40,314 nucleotides of DNA. It comes from Flavobacteriales bacterium UBA958 (lineage in GTDB: Bacteria > Bacteroidota > Bacteroidia > Flavobacteriales_D > Crocinitomicaceae). Positions 16,909 to 25,918 of the stretch are shown here, one piece after another. Numbering within the stretch: the first letter of the stretch is position 1; every line of letters starts with the position of its first letter. The stretch spans positions 753-41,066 of the forward strand of contig DBCM01000020.1 in the NCBI GenBank assembly GCA_002293045.1. Reading direction: 5' to 3'. The notes beneath the pieces were generated by a model, which did no database searches, was not told the origin of the DNA, and worked only from the letters and a program-made list of their open reading frames with translations. The translations under genes were made by a program, and so were the position numbers.

Positions 16909-17967
16909 ATGAGTAAAATGAAATTGTCGGAGTTTAACTTCGATCTTCCCCAAGAATTAATCGCAGAATATCCTTCAGAAAATCGCGACGAATGTCGCCT
17001 GATGGTGATTAACAGAAAAACCCGCAAGATTGAACACAAGTTGTTTAAGGATGTGCTTTCCTATTTTGACGAGGGGGATGTGATGATTTTAAACAATACC
17101 CGAGTTTTTCCTGCTCGGATGTATGGCAATAAAGAAAAAACAGGGGCTAAAATCGAGGTGTTTTTGCTTCGAGAATTGAACCGAGAAAGCTTTTTATGGG
17201 ATGTGTTGGTGGATCCTGCTCGAAAAATACGCATTGGAAATAAGCTATATTTTGGCGAAGATGATTCGTTGGTTGCTGAGGTTATAGACAATACTACTTC
17301 GCGCGGAAGAACCCTTCGGTTTCTATTTGACGGTCCTTACGAAGAGTTTAAGAAAATTATCACAGAACTTGGCGAAACACCGCTTCCAAAATACATCAAG
17401 CGTGAGGTAGAGCCTATGGATGAGGAAATGTATCAAACAATTTTTGCTACGGAAGAAGGAGCCGTTGCAGCTCCAACAGCTGGATTGCATTTCTCACGTG
17501 AATTGTTGAAGCGTTTAGAATTGAAAGGGGTAAATTTTGCAGAGTTAACCCTACACGTTGGATTGGGGACCTTTCGTTCGGTAGAAGTAGAGGACCTTAC
17601 CAAACACAAGATGGATTCAGAGCAAGTGATTATTTCTGAAAAAGCAGTAAATGTGGTTAATGAGGCCAAGAGAAATAAGAAAAAGGTATGTGCAGTTGGA
17701 ACAACAAGCATGCGTGCCATTGAATCATCTGTTTCTACGGAAGGCATGTTAAAACCCTACGATGGATGGACCAATAAATTTATTTTTCCGCCGTATGATT
17801 TTATGGTTGCTGATTGTTTAATTACCAACTTTCATACGCCCTTATCCACCTTATTAATGATGATCTCCGCGTTTATGGGGCACGATTTAATGATGGAGGC
17901 GTATCATGAGGCAATTAAGGAAAAGTACCGATTCTATTCGTATGGCGATGCCATGCTGATTATTTAA
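16909..17967 (+). CDS. queA: tRNA preQ1 ribosyltransferase-isomerase
   Basis: QueA uses S-adenosylmethionine as a ribosyl donor to convert preQ1 in the tRNA wobble position 34 to epoxyqueuosine. The 352-residue length and motifs are standard: MILNNTRVFPARMYG, ELGETPLPKYIKR, the GAVAAPTAGLHFS segment, LHVGLGTFRSVEVED and the C-terminal LITNFHTPLSTLLM. It has its own promoter and no same-strand downstream partner. Its 3' end overlaps the convergent DUF3108 gene by eight bases. No other queuosine gene is in the window. Confidence 0.97.
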   Translation: MSKMKLSEFNFDLPQELIAEYPSENRDECRLMVINRKTRKIEHKLFKDVLSYFDEGDVMILNNTRVFPARMYGNKEKTGAKIEVFLLRELNRESFLWDVLVDPARKIRIGNKLYFGEDDSLVAEVIDNTTSRGRTLRFLFDGPYEEFKKIITELGETPLPKYIKREVEPMDEEMYQTIFATEEGAVAAPTAGLHFSRELLKRLELKGVNFAELTLHVGLGTFRSVEVEDLTKHKMDSEQVIISEKAVNVVNEAKRNKKKVCAVGTTSMRAIESSVSTEGMLKPYDGWTNKFIFPPYDFMVADCLITNFHTPLSTLLMMISAFMGHDLMMEAYHEAIKEKYRFYSYGDAMLII

Positions 17968-18751
17968 CCTTACTGCTTAATTCGTTTTTAAGGCCATACC
18001 ACCCAACCAGGTGCATCTTTACATTTCCAACCGGGATTTTAGCTTTCACTAATATGGGGATTCTGTTTTTGTCTTTGGTAATCCAAAAGCTAACGTCTTC
18101 CTCATGTTTGAAATATCTGCCCGTTTGAACCACAGGGACAAAGCGCATGCACCGAAAGGTTCCTTTGCGGATGTTTATTTCTTCATCCCCTTTGTACTTG
18201 ATTTTAAGGGTAAAAAGTTCGTCATCCATAAAACATGGAATCGAGAATACCGTGCCTTTTTTTATGTGTTTAAAATCAAGGGTGCGGGCATAGTAAAAAC
18301 AGGAAATCATGTCTTGTACACCCATGGGGGTTTTGAAGGTTTTCCCTTTCCCGTTTTCTACCTTTTCTATGTTGTGCTTAAAGGTATAATCCTGTCTGAT
18401 TTTATAACCTCCTTCATCCACCCTTCTCACAAAGTACCAAGGCATAATGCTTTTTTTATCAATGTATGACTCATACCGATCATCCACTTTAAATACCGAA
18501 TTAAAGGCGCCAAGGGTTTTGCCGATTCCAACTACATGATATAAACTGCGGTTATCCCCCTTTTTGTCGGTATATTTTGTTTCTAACGTGGCTTCACCGG
18601 CATCAATAAACCCATAACTGATTCGATACCTAAGTTTTTCTCCGATTTTAAACGATTCATTTTCAATCTCAGGATATTCCGGAGTATTGCTGGCGGAAAG
18701 TAAAAGGATGCAAGAGCATGCAAGCCCAATCACATAAAATGTTGTTTTCAT
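17960..18751 (-). CDS. DUF3108 domain envelope protein
   Basis: The 263-residue protein carries a signal sequence (MKTTFYVIGLACSCILLLSA; a Cys at residue 14 is not in a clear lipobox) and a DUF3108 domain over most of its length. Typical features are FKIGEKLRYRISYGFIDAG, DRYESYID, YYARTLDF and FWITKDKNRIPILVKAKIPVG. DUF3108 proteins are beta-rich periplasmic proteins of unproven role, often resembling lipoprotein-carrier folds. It lies 46 bases downstream of tyrS on the same strand and may be the last gene of that operon. Its stop overlaps queA. No function is claimed. Confidence 0.88.
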   Translation of the reverse strand: MKTTFYVIGLACSCILLLSASNTPEYPEIENESFKIGEKLRYRISYGFIDAGEATLETKYTDKKGDNRSLYHVVGIGKTLGAFNSVFKVDDRYESYIDKKSIMPWYFVRRVDEGGYKIRQDYTFKHNIEKVENGKGKTFKTPMGVQDMISCFYYARTLDFKHIKKGTVFSIPCFMDDELFTLKIKYKGDEEINIRKGTFRCMRFVPVVQTGRYFKHEEDVSFWITKDKNRIPILVKAKIPVGNVKMHLVGWYGLKNELSSKVK

Positions 18752-18797
18752 GGCAATGATTTTAAAAGTTCAAATCAATGATTGTGCCACGAAATGC

Positions 18798-20069
18798 TTA
18801 CTGGCACCGAAGAATAAAGTTGGTTTTTTTTCCTTTACCAAGCAAGATGAATTGATTATTTAACAAATGACCTTCGTTCAACACAAAGGATTCATCGACC
18901 TTTTCTTTGTTTACAGAGATTGCATTGGCTTTTAATTCGCGCCGAGCCTCACCGTTGGACGCAAGGAAATTTGATGCTTTTACCAGGGCATCAACTATAG
19001 ATAAGCCTTCGGAAATCAAGGTTTTGGATACAATGGCTTGGGGTACCCCTTCAAATACTGCCAAGAAATCCGCTGTTGAAAGCTGTTGTAAACTCTCTTT
19101 TGTGGCTTTTCCGAAAAGGATTTCTGAGGCATTAATTGCGGCCTCAAGTTCTTTTTCTCCGTGCACACGTTTTGTAATGTCTTCCGCGAGCGCTTTTTGT
19201 AAGATTCGTAAATGAGGGGCTTCCTGATGTTGACCTTCTAAATCTTCAATTTCCGATTTAGATAATAAGGTGAATATGCGAATATAATTTTGTGCGTCCG
19301 CATCACTTGTATTTAGCCAATATTGGTAAAATTTATACGGGCTGGTGCGTTCTTTCGACAACCACACATTACCACCTTCGGTTTTACCGAATTTACTGCC
19401 ATCTGCTTTTTTGATGAGGGGAGTGGTTACGGCATACGCTTCACCGCCTGATTTTCTTCGAATAAGCTCTGTGCCAGTAACAATATTCCCCCACTGATCA
19501 GAACCACCAAGCTGAACCACACAGTTTTTATGCTGGTTTAAGTAGTAAAAATCATATCCTTGAACCAATTGATAGGAGAACTCAGTAAACGACATGCCGG
19601 TTTCCAACCGATTTTTAACCGAATCTTTAGCCATCATGTAATTGACACTGATATGTTTACCAACATCGCGTATGAAATCTAAAAACGACATGTGCTGAAA
19701 CCAATCGTAATTATTAACTAACTCAGCCGCATTAGGCCCTTCAAAATCCAAAAAATGGGTAAGTTGTTCCCTAACGCCGTTAATGTTATGGTCAAGGGTT
19801 TCTTTATCTAATAAATTCCGCTCTTGAGATTTTCCGGATGGATCACCGACCATTCCGGTGGCACCTCCAACCAAAGCAATGGGTTTATGGCCAGCGCGCT
19901 GAAAATGTACGAGGGTCATGATTTGTACTAAACTTCCAATGTGTAGAGAGTCCGCTGTTGGGTCAAACCCTATGTACCCACTTCTCATCCCCTTGCTTAA
20001 TGCTTCTTCTGTCCCAGGCATGATGTCATGAATCATACCTCGCCATGTCATTTCTTCAATAAAATTCAT
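18798..20069 (-). CDS. tyrS: Tyrosyl-tRNA synthetase
   Basis: This class I synthetase attaches tyrosine to tRNA-Tyr. The 423-residue protein has the tyrosine and ATP site GFDPTADSLHIGS with the HIGH-like HIGS (43-46), the QLGGSDQWGNIVTG block, the KMSKS-equivalent KFGKT (226-230) and a C-terminal S4-like RNA-binding domain (from about residue 355). Length is normal for the short bacterial TyrRS. It begins one base after the gldA stop and is part of the six-gene minus-strand run from xseA to tyrS. Confidence 0.98.
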   Translation of the reverse strand: MNFIEEMTWRGMIHDIMPGTEEALSKGMRSGYIGFDPTADSLHIGSLVQIMTLVHFQRAGHKPIALVGGATGMVGDPSGKSQERNLLDKETLDHNINGVREQLTHFLDFEGPNAAELVNNYDWFQHMSFLDFIRDVGKHISVNYMMAKDSVKNRLETGMSFTEFSYQLVQGYDFYYLNQHKNCVVQLGGSDQWGNIVTGTELIRRKSGGEAYAVTTPLIKKADGSKFGKTEGGNVWLSKERTSPYKFYQYWLNTSDADAQNYIRIFTLLSKSEIEDLEGQHQEAPHLRILQKALAEDITKRVHGEKELEAAINASEILFGKATKESLQQLSTADFLAVFEGVPQAIVSKTLISEGLSIVDALVKASNFLASNGEARRELKANAISVNKEKVDESFVLNEGHLLNNQFILLGKGKKTNFILRCQ

Positions 20070-20070
20070 C

Positions 20071-20973
20071 CTAGTTTTTTGTTAGTTCCTTGAATACCGC
20101 CTCTAGGCTTTTCTTTTCAAGTTTTAAGGTCATAATCAACCACCCTGCTTCTTGAGCCTTTTTAGATACGTTCTTTCGTAGGTCTTGGTCAGTACTTCCT
20201 TCGATTAACCAGCCGTTATCCAAGGATTTAACCGTGGTTACACCCGATATTTTTTTAAGTACATGACTATCTACATTGCCTTCAAATTCTATGTATATCG
20301 TCTGCACTTCGGGACTTGAATCCAGCGCTTGCTGATTATTATTCGCAACGATCTTTCCTTTATTAATAATAATTACACGATCACAAATGGCTTCAACTTC
20401 TTGCATAATGTGAGTGGAAAGCATGATGGTTTTTTCTTTGCCAATTGTTTTTATCAATTCTCGAATTTCTACCAACTGATTGGGGTCAAGACCCGAGGTT
20501 GGCTCGTCTAAAATCAACACTTGCGGATCGTGAATAAATGCTTGTGCAAGCCCTACCCGTTGCTTGTATCCTTTGGAAAGGGCGCCTATTTTTTTATGTT
20601 GTTCCAGTTCCAATCCAACCATGTGAATCATTTCATTCACTCGGTTTTTTAACCCTGTTATTTTATAAATGGACCCCACAAAATGAAGGTATTCTTTGAC
20701 GTACATGTCAAGGTAAAGCGGGTTGTTCTCTGGGAGATACCCGATAATTTTTCGTGTCTCAAGGTCGTCTACATCAACCGTAATTCCGTTTACTGCAATA
20801 GTTCCTGCACTGGCAGGAATATATCCAGTAATCATTTTCATGGTGGTGGACTTTCCTGCGCCATTAGGCCCCAAAAAGGCAACAATTTCACCTTTACCGA
20901 TTTCAAAGGAAATATCGTTAACGGCGGCTTGCTCTCCGAAAAATTTAGTTAGGTGCGAAACTTCAATTGACAT
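20071..20973 (-). CDS. gldA: ABC transporter ATP-binding protein, GldA type
   Basis: The 300-residue protein is an ABC ATPase with Walker A GPNGAGKST (35-43), the Q-loop replaced by YLPENNPLY, signature LSKGYKQR, Walker B VLILDEPTSGLDP and the switch STHIMQEVEAICD, plus a C-terminal domain of about 80 residues. This matches GldA, which with the GldF and GldG membrane subunits is linked to gliding motility in Flavobacteriia. No gldF or gldG lies nearby, as is common. The ATG at 20973 (MSIEVSHLTKFFG) was chosen over an upstream start at 21051, which would overlap the preceding gene by 68 bases and add a basic, non-homologous leader. Confidence 0.85.
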   Translation of the reverse strand: MSIEVSHLTKFFGEQAAVNDISFEIGKGEIVAFLGPNGAGKSTTMKMITGYIPASAGTIAVNGITVDVDDLETRKIIGYLPENNPLYLDMYVKEYLHFVGSIYKITGLKNRVNEMIHMVGLELEQHKKIGALSKGYKQRVGLAQAFIHDPQVLILDEPTSGLDPNQLVEIRELIKTIGKEKTIMLSTHIMQEVEAICDRVIIINKGKIVANNNQQALDSSPEVQTIYIEFEGNVDSHVLKKISGVTTVKSLDNGWLIEGSTDQDLRKNVSKKAQEAGWLIMTLKLEKKSLEAVFKELTKN

Positions 20974-20983
20974 ACCTGCGAAA

Positions 20984-22441
20984 TTAGTAATTTTTAGTGG
21001 TCCACGCTGTTCTCCCCGCGCGTCCGCAGAGAATCGCCGTAAAAAAACCAACGAATGATGCTCCTGCTTGTGTTTCTAGACTGTCTTCTAAGCACATGGT
21101 AGCGAATACAATGACACAAAAGGCAAGAAGAACGAGGTGCTGTTCCTTGATCCCAATCCAACCAAAATAACCAATGCCCCATAACATAAGCAATACCCCA
21201 AAGACCCCAACGCCCATCCATGTAGTTAGGTACATGTTGTGACTGCGATGTCGATTTTCAGGGGTAAGCAAAGAACCCGTTTCGATATATTTAGCTTCCA
21301 TTTCACGATTAATATCTCCGATGCCAACGCCTAACAATGGATGGTCTTGGATTACCGCCCATGCGGTTTTCCAATATTCTATGCGTTGAAGCAGCGAGTG
21401 ACCGTTCGGATCCTTGGCTTCATGCAGCTCAAATTTTAATTCTTCTATGCGGCTCCAAAGCCCACCCTGAACAGAGTGCTCACTCGTAAATCCATTTTCA
21501 ATGTTTAATACATCGCGTTGACTTAGTTTTTTTATCGACTCTGCCGTTATCGGCTCTTTTTTAGCACACAAATACCGCTCCGCTGTGCGCATGAGGCCTT
21601 GTCCTTTTCGGTCTAAGCGGTCCAAGGGTAGGTCGGAGCGTAAGGACCAAGCAGTGATGGCTTCCTCTGCGGAGGCAAAGGTTCCGCAGGTAGGGTTAGG
21701 TGTAACGATAACTTGAATTACAAGGCCTCCCACTAGGCCTATGAGCACGATAACTCCGAGAGCAATTTCCCGAAAAAAGCGTGTCGATCGGATAACATCA
21801 TACGCGATGATTAGTAAAACAACCGAAGCGCTAAGGTATGCACTCAGCGTTTGACTGTATAGGGTATACAAGCCAGTAAAGATCAAGTAAGTCACTAGCC
21901 AAAGCGTCGACAGCAATTTATTCTTCCAAAGGTTGAAAGCAAGGATCCCCGAAAATGCCACCAAAATCCCAAACCGAATGTGTGAACCAAACCAACTGAG
22001 TTGACGGATGTCTAAGGCGAGATTCTGCTGCAGTAAATACCAATAATGAAGCACATTTAAACTGATCACAGTGGCAATTGTGAGCAAAAGAATGAGGACA
22101 TATCGAGTAAGGTGTTTTTGATGAAACGGTAAGGTGCCAATGTAAAGAAGAGGCAAGGATACCACAGAAATCCGCACGCGGAGCGCATTCCACCCTTCGT
22201 GTACATCGGAACTCCAAAGCAGGCTTAGGGCATGGATTCCCCAAAAGGCGAGCAGTACGAAAAGCCATTGATTGGACCGAAGCCGCTGGATAAAAACCGT
22301 ATAATCCCCCGCGACAATAAACAGAAGTGCATGTAGAATAAGGGATGCAGACATTAGAAATTTACTGCAGGCCAAGCCAACTAAGAAGCTAAGACTTAAA
22401 TAGAAGTAAATAGAATCTAAGTGTTGCTTTAAAAACTTCAA
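20984..22441 (-). CDS. O-antigen ligase / polymerase-like membrane protein
   Basis: The 485-residue protein has about ten to twelve hydrophobic segments and a large extracytoplasmic loop (about residues 245-385) ending in the Wzy_C type motif HPLLGVGIGDINREM and RSHNMYLTTWMGVGVFG. Proteins of this superfamily either polymerise O-antigen units (Wzy) or ligate polysaccharide to lipid A core or to proteins (WaaL/PglL). The sequence does not decide which. It sits between the protease gene and gldA with 8- and 10-base gaps, within a housekeeping operon and away from other polysaccharide genes; the GT9 gene at 33780 is the only other candidate in the window. Confidence 0.87.
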   Translation of the reverse strand: MKFLKQHLDSIYFYLSLSFLVGLACSKFLMSASLILHALLFIVAGDYTVFIQRLRSNQWLFVLLAFWGIHALSLLWSSDVHEGWNALRVRISVVSLPLLYIGTLPFHQKHLTRYVLILLLTIATVISLNVLHYWYLLQQNLALDIRQLSWFGSHIRFGILVAFSGILAFNLWKNKLLSTLWLVTYLIFTGLYTLYSQTLSAYLSASVVLLIIAYDVIRSTRFFREIALGVIVLIGLVGGLVIQVIVTPNPTCGTFASAEEAITAWSLRSDLPLDRLDRKGQGLMRTAERYLCAKKEPITAESIKKLSQRDVLNIENGFTSEHSVQGGLWSRIEELKFELHEAKDPNGHSLLQRIEYWKTAWAVIQDHPLLGVGIGDINREMEAKYIETGSLLTPENRHRSHNMYLTTWMGVGVFGVLLMLWGIGYFGWIGIKEQHLVLLAFCVIVFATMCLEDSLETQAGASFVGFFTAILCGRAGRTAWTTKNY

Positions 22442-22449
22442 TGCCCTAT

Positions 22450-24087
22450 TTATTTTATATGTAAGGTAGATTTATATTCCTTTTCCTTGGACAATATATC
22501 TAGGCCTCTAACAACGACCTCATCAGTTTTAAAGGCATAAATTAGCTTTCCCTTTTGAAAATAGTAACGCCCAATAATTTCTTGGGTTAATAGGCCTTTA
22601 ATTTCCGTTTTATTGGTTTCAAAATAGCTGCTCGAAGCGCTGAGTAAACGGTCATTTAAGGCGGAGAATTCTCCGGAAACTGCACTGAATTGTTGTTTCT
22701 TTTCTAATGCTTCTTTAATGCGCTCTAAGGCTCGTAGTTCGGGAGAGGTATAGACAAAGCCCTTAGCGCTCAAGTAGGTTCGAAATTCTTCCAGTGCCTC
22801 ATCGGATAATTCAAAAGTTTCTGCGGAAGCGATTGATGGATGAGTATTTCGGTAAGCGCTTGCGTAATAGAACAGGTGGTGTTTTGCAAGCAATGCGCGG
22901 GTATAATCACTGTACACAGAGTCTTCGATTTTTATGTCAGGTTCTATCCCCCTTCCATCAATTACTGGCCGTCCATTTTTGGTGTTGAATTTTTGTAAAA
23001 GGCTATCGGCGATAACCGTTGGTTTTCCTCCATTGGCATCGTCATAATATTCTAATCGCTGTACACATCGTCCAGAAGGGGTGTAGTACTTTGCAATGGT
23101 GAGTTTCATTTTAGAGCCGTATTTCAGGTCGAACGTTCGTTGCACCAACCCTTTACCATAACTGGTGTTTCCAATCACCACTGCACGGTCTAAATCTTGT
23201 AAAGCGCCGGCGACTATTTCACTGGCTGAAGCACTTCCTTCATCGATCAAAACTACAAGAGGCACCTTTTCTGCAATGGGTGCTTCCATTGTTTTATACA
23301 CCATGTTTTCTTGTTTTGAACGCCCCTTGGTGGTTACCACAACTTGACCTTTAGGCACAAAAAAGCCAACAATTTTTACCGCCTCCATTAAGAGTCCACC
23401 GCCATTGCCTCTCAAATCTAGAATCATATTGGTCATGCCTTTCGATTGAAGATCCAGGATATTTTTTTTAATTTCTTCTCCCGCGGTTTGGGTAAAGCTA
23501 CTCAAAGAGATGTACCCTGTTGTCGCAGTTAACATCCCCGAATACGGAACGTCTGGAATTTTAATTTCATCGCGAACAATGTCTAGGGTCAGAATCTGCC
23601 CATTGCGCTCAAGTTCTAAACTCACGCTTGTTCCTTTGGGCCCTTTCAAGGCATTTGAGGCTTCTTCAACGGATTTACCTGAAATGGGCTTTTTATCGAT
23701 GCGTAGAATTTTATCTCCAGCCTGTACGCCCGCTTTTTGTGCCGGATTTCCTTCGTAAGGATCGGTAATGTAAATTTCATTATCAAGGTTACCGATTAAG
23801 GCCCCGATTCCCCCGTATTGTCCCGTGGTCATTAATCGATAATCTTCGATGTTGGCCTCATGATAATATACGGTGTATGGATCGAGTTCCTTCAGCATGG
23901 CATCGATGGCTGTTTTAGATAATTTACCGTGCGCCACCTCGTCAACGAAGTACAAGTCCAAGTGCTCATAGATTTGATCCATGAGTTCTAAACTTTTGAG
24001 TTCTTCAAACGACTCGGATTGTCCATAACTAAACGCGTAAAACAGCAGTGTAAAACAGAAAAAGAGCTGAGTTAAGGAAGTTCGCAT
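22450..24087 (-). CDS. S41 family C-terminal processing protease
   Basis: The 545-residue protein has a signal peptide (MRTSLTQLFFCFTLLFYAFSYGQ), a PDZ domain (about 85-170, with GGIGALIGN and AGVQAGDKILRID) and the S41 catalytic domain. The catalytic serine is S287 in DEGSASASE and the general base lysine is K312 in SYGKGLVQ, 25 residues later as in Prc/CtpA. A substrate-recognition tail of about 150 residues follows. It cleaves C-terminal regions of periplasmic proteins. The start overlaps the rnpA 3' end by 16 bases, an arrangement seen in other Flavobacteriia from memory. Confidence 0.94.
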   Translation of the reverse strand: MRTSLTQLFFCFTLLFYAFSYGQSESFEELKSLELMDQIYEHLDLYFVDEVAHGKLSKTAIDAMLKELDPYTVYYHEANIEDYRLMTTGQYGGIGALIGNLDNEIYITDPYEGNPAQKAGVQAGDKILRIDKKPISGKSVEEASNALKGPKGTSVSLELERNGQILTLDIVRDEIKIPDVPYSGMLTATTGYISLSSFTQTAGEEIKKNILDLQSKGMTNMILDLRGNGGGLLMEAVKIVGFFVPKGQVVVTTKGRSKQENMVYKTMEAPIAEKVPLVVLIDEGSASASEIVAGALQDLDRAVVIGNTSYGKGLVQRTFDLKYGSKMKLTIAKYYTPSGRCVQRLEYYDDANGGKPTVIADSLLQKFNTKNGRPVIDGRGIEPDIKIEDSVYSDYTRALLAKHHLFYYASAYRNTHPSIASAETFELSDEALEEFRTYLSAKGFVYTSPELRALERIKEALEKKQQFSAVSGEFSALNDRLLSASSSYFETNKTEIKGLLTQEIIGRYYFQKGKLIYAFKTDEVVVRGLDILSKEKEYKSTLHIK

Positions 24088-24446
24088 ATTCGGGATATTA
24101 ATTTTTTAATTTTTTGCTCAATGAGATCATCTACAGGGATTTCTTCCCAAAGATAAACGATACTAAAGAGAATTTTATGGTTTTGAGCTACCGCCCTGGC
24201 CAATAAGGGGGCTTTTTCTTTACGCAGGCTTTCGCGAATTAAGCGCTTAATTCGATTTCGATCATGTGCTTTTTTTATTCGCTTCTTCGGAACGGTAATC
24301 AATACTGCAAAACTTGGTGTTTCGCTCGGCTCAAAGGAAACATGGGATAAAAAAGGAAATACAAGTACCTTTTCCTTCATTGTAAATACATGGTCAATTT
24401 CCTTTTTCAAGAAAATCCGATGCGCCTTTCCGAAGGTTTCGTCCAT
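24072..24446 (-). CDS. rnpA: Ribonuclease P protein component
   Basis: This small basic protein binds the RNase P RNA and helps it cut 5' leaders from pre-tRNAs. The 124-residue product starts MDETFGKAHRIFLKKE and has the RNR signature HDRNRIKRLIRESLRK. The ATG at 24446 was preferred to a TTG six codons earlier. It sits between xseA (21 bases) and the protease gene (16-base overlap) and not next to rpmH, its usual neighbour in many bacteria. A TACTTTTG element at 24459-24452 would place a start site close to the ATG, but it lacks a -33 partner. Confidence 0.95.
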   Translation of the reverse strand: MDETFGKAHRIFLKKEIDHVFTMKEKVLVFPFLSHVSFEPSETPSFAVLITVPKKRIKKAHDRNRIKRLIRESLRKEKAPLLARAVAQNHKILFSIVYLWEEIPVDDLIEQKIKKLISRICELP

Positions 24447-24467
24447 AGGTACAAAAGTAGGCAAATC

Positions 24468-25832
24468 CTAGGTTGATTTTACTTCGGCTTCGGCGGTACC
24501 GTCGCTGAGTTCAATTTGTATTAAGGTTCCCGGGTGTAAGTCTGTTTTACTGAGCAAGGCCTTTCCATTGCTACGAGCAATTGCAAAACCCCTCGCCAGT
24601 ACAGCGGCAGGACTCATAAGCGTTACTTGTTTATCCAGAGATTCCAATACCGTGACGTTTTTTTCCATGGTACGTTCTAGCGTAAAGACCAGGTGTTGTT
24701 GAAGCATGGTTCGCCTGTGGTGTTCCTGTTGATGTGATCGTTTTACGAGACTTTGAATGACCACGGGACTCGAGGCAATAAAGTCTTGATGTGAACTCAA
24801 CACCCGTTTCGTTTCTTGAAGACTCCGTTGTTCGAGGTTTTTAAGTTGGTTGTTAATGCGTTCAAAACGCCACTTGGTAACGCCATTAATTTTTGAAACT
24901 GTTTGGTGGAAGATGTTTTTTGAATGGGTGAATAGCCTATTTTGAACTTGTGATAGGGTGGCAATAAAGGCATGAAGATCAAGCAATTTGAGCTCAAATT
25001 CTTGCAGTAAGTCGGAAGCCAATACAGACGGAGTAATGGCATGGGAAAAGGCCACCATTTCTGCCACCGTTAGGTTTGTGGAATGACCAATTCCGCATAG
25101 GATTGGCAGGGGGAATTCAGCAATACGTTTACAAAGGTTGAAATCGTCGTAACAAGACATGCCAACTTCCGCACCGCCCCCTCGAACAAGGACCACTGCG
25201 TCAAAATGACTGCGAAGTCGTTCAATTTTTTGAAGAGCATATAGAATTGAGTCCACCGCCTGATCCCCTTGTACCGTTGCGTTGAATAAAAAGGTATCTA
25301 CTCCGAATTTGTGGGTAGATGCGTTTAATACCTGCATGAAGTCTGAGAGCCCTTTGCTCGATTCGGCAGAAATCACGGCAATTCGCTTGGGCAAATCAAG
25401 CGTCAGGAGTTGGTTCTTTTGTAGAATCCCCAATTTATTGAGCGCCTCAATGGTTTCAAGTTTAAGTTTGTGAAGTGCGCCGAGGGAATAGCTCGGATCG
25501 ATGTCAGAGATATGAAGACTAAGCCCATATACTTCACTGAAGGTAATTTTAATTAACATCAGCATTTCTTTTCCTTCACTAAAGGGCTCTTTTACTTCGG
25601 CCTCAAATTGCTTGGAAATTTTGAGGTAGTTCGTTTTCCAAATAACACCACTCAAATTCGCTACAATCTTTCCGTCTGTTCGTTGGACAAGCTCCGGAAA
25701 CGCATGTCCGCTTGGGAAAAGATTCATTTTGTAGATTTCAGCCTTCACCCAATAGGTGCGATCATACCGTGATTCCAACGTTTTCCGAATCGATTGTGCA
25801 ACTTGTTTGAGTGTGAAAACTTCCTTGGACAT
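24468..25832 (-). CDS. xseA: Exodeoxyribonuclease VII large subunit
   Basis: XseA is the catalytic subunit of ExoVII, which degrades single-stranded DNA from both ends. The 454-residue protein has an N-terminal OB-fold (about 1-100), the catalytic domain with LPKRIAVISAESSKGLSDF, VVLVRGGGAEVGMSCYDD, GIGHSTNLTVAEMVA and ATPSV-like AITPSVLASDLL, then a long coiled-coil and the end motif VLARGFAIARSNGKAL. The small subunit gene xseB, usually next door, is not found beside it; rnpA follows instead. It is divergent from prs across 86 bases and heads the minus-strand operon. No clear promoter was found upstream. Confidence 0.95.
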   Translation of the reverse strand: MSKEVFTLKQVAQSIRKTLESRYDRTYWVKAEIYKMNLFPSGHAFPELVQRTDGKIVANLSGVIWKTNYLKISKQFEAEVKEPFSEGKEMLMLIKITFSEVYGLSLHISDIDPSYSLGALHKLKLETIEALNKLGILQKNQLLTLDLPKRIAVISAESSKGLSDFMQVLNASTHKFGVDTFLFNATVQGDQAVDSILYALQKIERLRSHFDAVVLVRGGGAEVGMSCYDDFNLCKRIAEFPLPILCGIGHSTNLTVAEMVAFSHAITPSVLASDLLQEFELKLLDLHAFIATLSQVQNRLFTHSKNIFHQTVSKINGVTKWRFERINNQLKNLEQRSLQETKRVLSSHQDFIASSPVVIQSLVKRSHQQEHHRRTMLQQHLVFTLERTMEKNVTVLESLDKQVTLMSPAAVLARGFAIARSNGKALLSKTDLHPGTLIQIELSDGTAEAEVKST

Positions 25833-25867
25833 GGGTTAAAATTAAACAAATTGGTGCAGTCAGGTAT

Positions 25868-25898
25868 TTTGTGAACAAGATTAATTGTCATACCTTTG
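25868..25898 (+). promoter_or_regulatory. Consensus Bacteroidota promoter for prs-ctc
   Basis: TTTG (25868-25871), exactly 19 bases, then TACCTTTG (25891-25898) is a full match to the TTTG-N19-TAnnTTTG consensus. It ends 20 bases before the prs ATG at 25919. It also excludes an in-frame GTG at 25871, which would lie upstream of the transcription start. Confidence 0.75.
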
Positions 25899-25918
25899 CC
25901 ATCCTCAAACAAAAACTC

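Noticed and set aside
18784..18807. GTGCCA/TGGCAC hairpin after tyrS
   Set aside because: Only six base pairs with a 12-base loop and no T-run; too weak to call a terminator.
20974..21051. Longer start for gldA
   Set aside because: It would overlap the membrane protein gene by 68 bases and adds a leader without homology; MSIEVSHLTKFFG is the expected GldA start.
25871..25918. GTG start extending prs by 16 codons
   Set aside because: The GTG overlaps the -33 element, upstream of the predicted transcription start; the standard prs N-terminus begins at 25919.
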